DNA of 64,000 nt, taken from Lactifluus volemus (lineage: Eukaryota; Basidiomycota; Agaricomycetes; Russulales; Russulaceae). Shown in pieces: positions 60,191-64,000 of this stretch. Position numbers and translations under genes: made by a program. Under the pieces are notes generated by a model, which saw only the letters and a list, made by a program, of their open reading frames with translations, was not told where the DNA came from and searched no databases. The stretch's first letter is position 1; every line of letters begins with the position of its first letter. The stretch lies in assembly GCA_022376515.1 (NCBI GenBank), contig WTXI01000134.1:35741-99740 (forward strand), read 5' to 3'.

Positions 60191-63100
60191 TTATAATCTT
60201 TCTCGCCTTTGTTGGGTTTTGTTTGTGAAATTCTTCCACCAAGTCATCCGCATGCACCTGGTCAGCTGGTTCCCAGGTGTTGTGGGCGTGGGGGTACCCT
60301 TCCCACTTTAGGAAGTACTCGAGGCGCCCCTTGCCACGCCCTTTTCGCCTGGAGTCTTCGACTTCGTATTCTTCCTCTCCTTCTATTACGTCTGGGGCTG
60401 GTTCCTTGAAGGCCTGCCCATTTTCTTCCGTCTCCTTGTATGGAGATAGAAGGGACGCATGGAAGACCGGGTGGACATGTTTTTGACGCCACTGATCCGG
60501 GAGTTTCAGTTTGAAAACTACCGGGTTAATCACCTGGACCACGGGAAATGGGCCATATCTTTTTGGGGCTAACTTGGCAAAGGGGTGTGACGTTTTGAGG
60601 TTTTTCCCGTCTAGCCAAACTTGGTCTCCTTCCTGGAAGGGTTCATATGCCCGTCTGCCCTTCTTCCGCACATTCCGCTTCTGGAGGAGGTCTTTCGCCC
60701 TTTGGATCGCTTGACGCGCCTGGTTACGTTTCTCCATCAGATAGTCTTTGCGCCGTTCTACTGCTGGCATCTTTCCTTCCTTATCCGTTTGCCACACCGT
60801 GGGTGTGTGTCCCATAAGTAAGTTGAACGGGGTTTGTTTTGTTGTTTCATTGATCCACAAGTTGTGGACGAACTGGGCTAGAGGCAACCAGCTGACCCAG
60901 TCATTTTGTTGGAAGTTTCCATAGACGCGCAGGTATTGTTCTAGCCATTGATTTGTTCGTTCCAATTGGCCATCTGTCTGGGGTGGTATGCCGTACTGAT
61001 GTTCTGGTCGATCCCCAATTGTCTACACAGTTCTCTCGTCCATTTTGATGCGAAGCGTGGGTCGCGATCCGATATCACCCGCTTCGGAGGGCTGTAATGG
61101 GGGAACACCTCTTTGGCATAGCATCTTGCGACTCCTTCACTGTCGATGGTTTTGTTGCAAGGGATAAAGAACGCCGCCTTGCTACAATCGTGGTCGGTGA
61201 TGGTCAGGATACTATCATAGCCTTGTGACTCTGGGAGGTCTGTGATCAGGTCTAGGGCAACTGTCGAATATGGGGCATAGCTTTGTTTCGGGGGAATGGG
61301 TACCAGGGGACTTTAGGTCTGGTTGTGCCGCTCTTGGTGCTTTGACAAGTTACACACCCCTGCACGTATTTGGTGACGAATGTCCTCATCGTGGGCCACC
61401 AGTAATCTTTAGCGATCGTGGACCAAGTTCTCATGATCCCTGGGTGCCCTGCCATTTTGTGATCGTGGTACATTTGTAGAATGCTTCGATGCACTGTAGG
61501 GTCTTCTGGAACCGCTAGCCGGTCATGGTGATACCATTTGGTCCCGAAGCGCGTCTGGTGCTTTCGCACCCCTTCCGTCTTCGTCCACTCTTCTAACTGT
61601 TGTTGGTGCTTCTCTTGAGCACACTCTACTTCTTGTTCCAGCGACTGTTCTTCCGTGAAGAGACGCACGAAGAGCTCCGGGGGCAAGACTAACACATCTT
61701 CGTGGTCATTTTCCCCTTGGTCGCACCCTGGTCGTCGTGACAATGGGTCGGCCTTGTTAGTCTTACCCGGCCAATGTACGATCTTCATGTTATATTCTGC
61801 CATTTTGGGGATATAACGTGCCACCCGTCGACTGATTTTGTGTGCTTCCCAGTAGTACTGAAGGTTGGCATGGTCACTGACAACGGTGATGGCGTGTGGG
61901 GAACTTAATAGAAGGTGTCACCAGTGTTCCAGACCTCGGATCATTGCTAACAGCTCCCTATCGTGGATATCATAGTTTCTTTCTGCTTGGTTGAACGTTC
62001 GCGAGTAGTAACCCACAGGGCGCAACTTCTGATCCCCGTCAGGTTGGTGGAGGATCGCTCCACTGGCATATTGTGAGGCGTCGACTTCCAAAACAAATGG
62101 CTCCACCAAGTTAGGTCTCTGTAAGACTGGGTCGCTAGTGACTGCCTTGATCAGCTGATCGACCGCCTGCGTGCACTCCCTGTCCATTCGAACTTGGTTG
62201 TCTTTTTCAGCAGGTTAGTTAGAGGCCTAGCAACGTTGGCAAAACCTGGAATGAACTGCCGTTGATAGCCCAGGACCCCAAGCGTACTGCGGACCTCCCA
62301 TACTGATTTTAGTTGACGTGGCCAGTCTGCTAGGCCGTGCTTCTTGCTAGGGTCGATGCGAATGGTGCCCTGGTCGATGACGTACCCCAGAAACTCGATC
62401 TCTTTCTTGGCGAATTGACATTTTTCTGGCTTCAGAAAGAGTGACTCTTTTTCCAAAATTTCCAGGTATTCTTTGGTAATTTGATCGTGCAATTCTGGGT
62501 CGTCAGGGGTCACAATGAGGAAGTCGTCCAGGTACCAATGGACCCAACGGGGGTATTTCTTTTTAAATCGGCGAAGATGCGGTCTGCCATTCATTGAAAA
62601 GCGGCGGGTGCGTTGCACAGCCCGAAGGGCATGACTTTGGCTTCGAATAGCCCTTCATCAGTTTTTACTGCTGTGATCCATTGGCTGTCCGGATGAATTC
62701 AAATGTTGTAGTATCCATCTCTAATGTCAAATTTGGACATTAGTTTGGCATCCCCCATCTGGTCGAAGATGGTGTCGATGCGAGGGAGGGGATACACGTC
62801 CTTCACCGTCCATTCGTTTACTTTCGGTAGTCGTAGACCGGCCTCAGCTTCCCGTCTTGCTTCTTGATATAGAAGAAGGGGCTGGACCATGCGGACTTTG
62901 ACCTTGTGATGTATCCTTTAGCTTGTTGCTCTGTGAGAAATGTCCTCATGGATTTGGTTTCTTCCGCCGTCAACTTATATGTTTTACAATTGATGGTCTT
63001 TGGGGCGTCTGGCAAAAGCGTAATGACGAGGTCTTCAGGGCGCGAAGGGGGGAAACGTTTTGCTTCTTCTTCCGAGAAGACTTTGGCGTATTTCTGGAAT

Positions 63101-64000
63101 TGTTCTGGGACTGCCACCTTGCTTTGCCCCTTCCCTTCTCATTGCGCCCATTGTTGGCTAAAACTCGTCTTGCATGCTCTCGTCCTTCGTGCTGCCCACT
63201 TCAATTTCCAGCTTCGCCCCGTGGTAGAAAGCTTGATCGGTGGGCCACGAACCCTCCCATCCTTCCAGTTAATTTGGGGGTCGAACTCTCATAACCAAGG
63301 ATATCCCAGGATAATTCGATCTTCGCCCAAATTCGTGATGAAGAAGATTTGGGCTGCTTCCTTTCGTCCCTGCAGTATATTGAGGAGGCAGTAACTGGTG
63401 ATCTTCCCATCTTGATTTCCGTTCCATCCACATTGAACACCGTTCGTGGTTCCTGGAGGTCTATTGATCCCAGGCCCAGTTTTTCCACCATCCTTGGGTC
63501 AATGAAATTTTCTGTGGCACCACTATCGAGTAGTGCCTTTTCGGCAGCCGTCTTGGTCGCGCTCGTGAATGACAGGGGAATGTCCAGTGTATTGGTTCTC
63601 GAGATACGACATATTTGAGTAGACGGGCTCGCACCCAGGCTGCGCGGGTCGAGCCATTCAAAAATCCTCTTCTTCTACCAGCCCGTCCAAGGCGCCGTTG
63701 AAGGCTCCTTTCCCAATTTGGCTCTAATGCTCCTGAGCATCTGGATGGGGTCCTCGTCATCACCGACTTGTGTAGTTTCATCATCCTCCTTCTTGCTGGC
63801 TCTAGCCCTGGGCTGCTGTGGCGGTCTGGGATTGCTTTGCCCCTTCTTTTTAGGGCAATCCCTGGAGAGATGTCCTTGTTCTTTGGCAGAAGAAACACCG
63901 TCCCTCCTTTTCTCAGTCTTTGTTTCTCGTCCGCTTTAGCTGAGTCGGTCCTGGTGACATCGATGTCCATGGCCCAGGGATCTTTCTGAGGGGGGGTTCC
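58980..64000 (-). pseudogene. Ty3/Gypsy chromovirus gag-pol, frame-broken and truncated by the window edge
   Basis: Reading leftwards from 64000: end of Gag with a CCHC zinc knuckle (disrupted by a 1-nt frame change near 63885); aspartic protease with DSGATENFID near 63520; reverse transcriptase (62880-62150; YLDD near 62535); RNase H (62187-61750); integrase with an HHCC domain (YHDHKMAGHPG near 61460, CVTC near 61345) and catalytic core ending SDRDPRFAS (near 61060) and DGQLERTNQWLEQYL (near 60960); a chromodomain (LEYFLKWEGYPHAHNTWEP near 60290); and a C-terminal extension of about 380 residues. At least eight frame changes or stops separate these parts, so the copy cannot make an intact polyprotein. 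The last 661 codons are open. The chromodomain places it among chromoviruses, which target chromatin. Confidence 0.92.

Overview
The window looks like a chromosome segment of a mushroom-forming basidiomycete (Agaricomycetes). This is inferred from the short GT..AG introns (about 40-65 nt), the NACHT-WD40 STAND proteins with the C-terminal cap usual in this group, a decayed exportin-1 fragment of fungal type, and LTR and hAT transposons. There are no bacterial signals, no rRNA and no convincing functional tRNA.

Positions 1-48002 are a tandem array built around five paralogous plus-strand genes. Each encodes a protein of about 1670 residues: an N-terminal C2-like domain, a helical region, a NACHT NTPase and fourteen WD40 repeats. 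This is an NLR-like (STAND) architecture, as in fungal allorecognition and immune receptors. Copy 1 (1-2517) is cut by the window edge and is a pseudogene. Copies 2 (6860-12309), 3 (19321-24768), 4 (31051-36500) and 5 (41203-46671) can each be spliced into one open reading frame of nine exons. I derived the splice sites by comparing the copies; the exon lengths sum to a multiple of three in all four.

The NLR genes are separated by co-duplicated satellite segments: (i) a conserved 3' flank; (ii) a minus-strand hypothetical gene with a membrane-like segment (gene X, four damaged copies); and (iii) remnants of a conserved agaricomycete hypothetical gene with a KPVIYLYP motif (five copies, four reduced to the 3' half). 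The array also carries a solo LTR with a perfect target duplication, an orphan NLR promoter and first exon, a roughly 310-bp insertion in one 3' flank, a duplicated 1-kb block (block Y) and a piece of an exportin-1 (CRM1) pseudogene.

Homology to the array stops abruptly near 48002. The rest is a transposon-rich boundary. Two 1.5-kb non-autonomous hAT-type elements lie in opposite orientation, with matching terminal inverted repeats, perfect 8-bp target duplications and an internal tRNA-like sequence. A host gene (51294-53009) has its reading frame split by a 936-bp solo LTR. A 74-bp minisatellite with higher-order structure fills about 57207-58438. A Ty3/Gypsy chromovirus (minus strand, frame-broken) is inserted into that minisatellite and runs off the right edge.

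Functionally the array looks like a rapidly evolving receptor cluster. NACHT domains are nearly constant, while residue differences in the WD40 repeats fall at a few recurrent positions expected on the binding face of the propeller. Sequence types are mosaic between copies, which suggests gene conversion.
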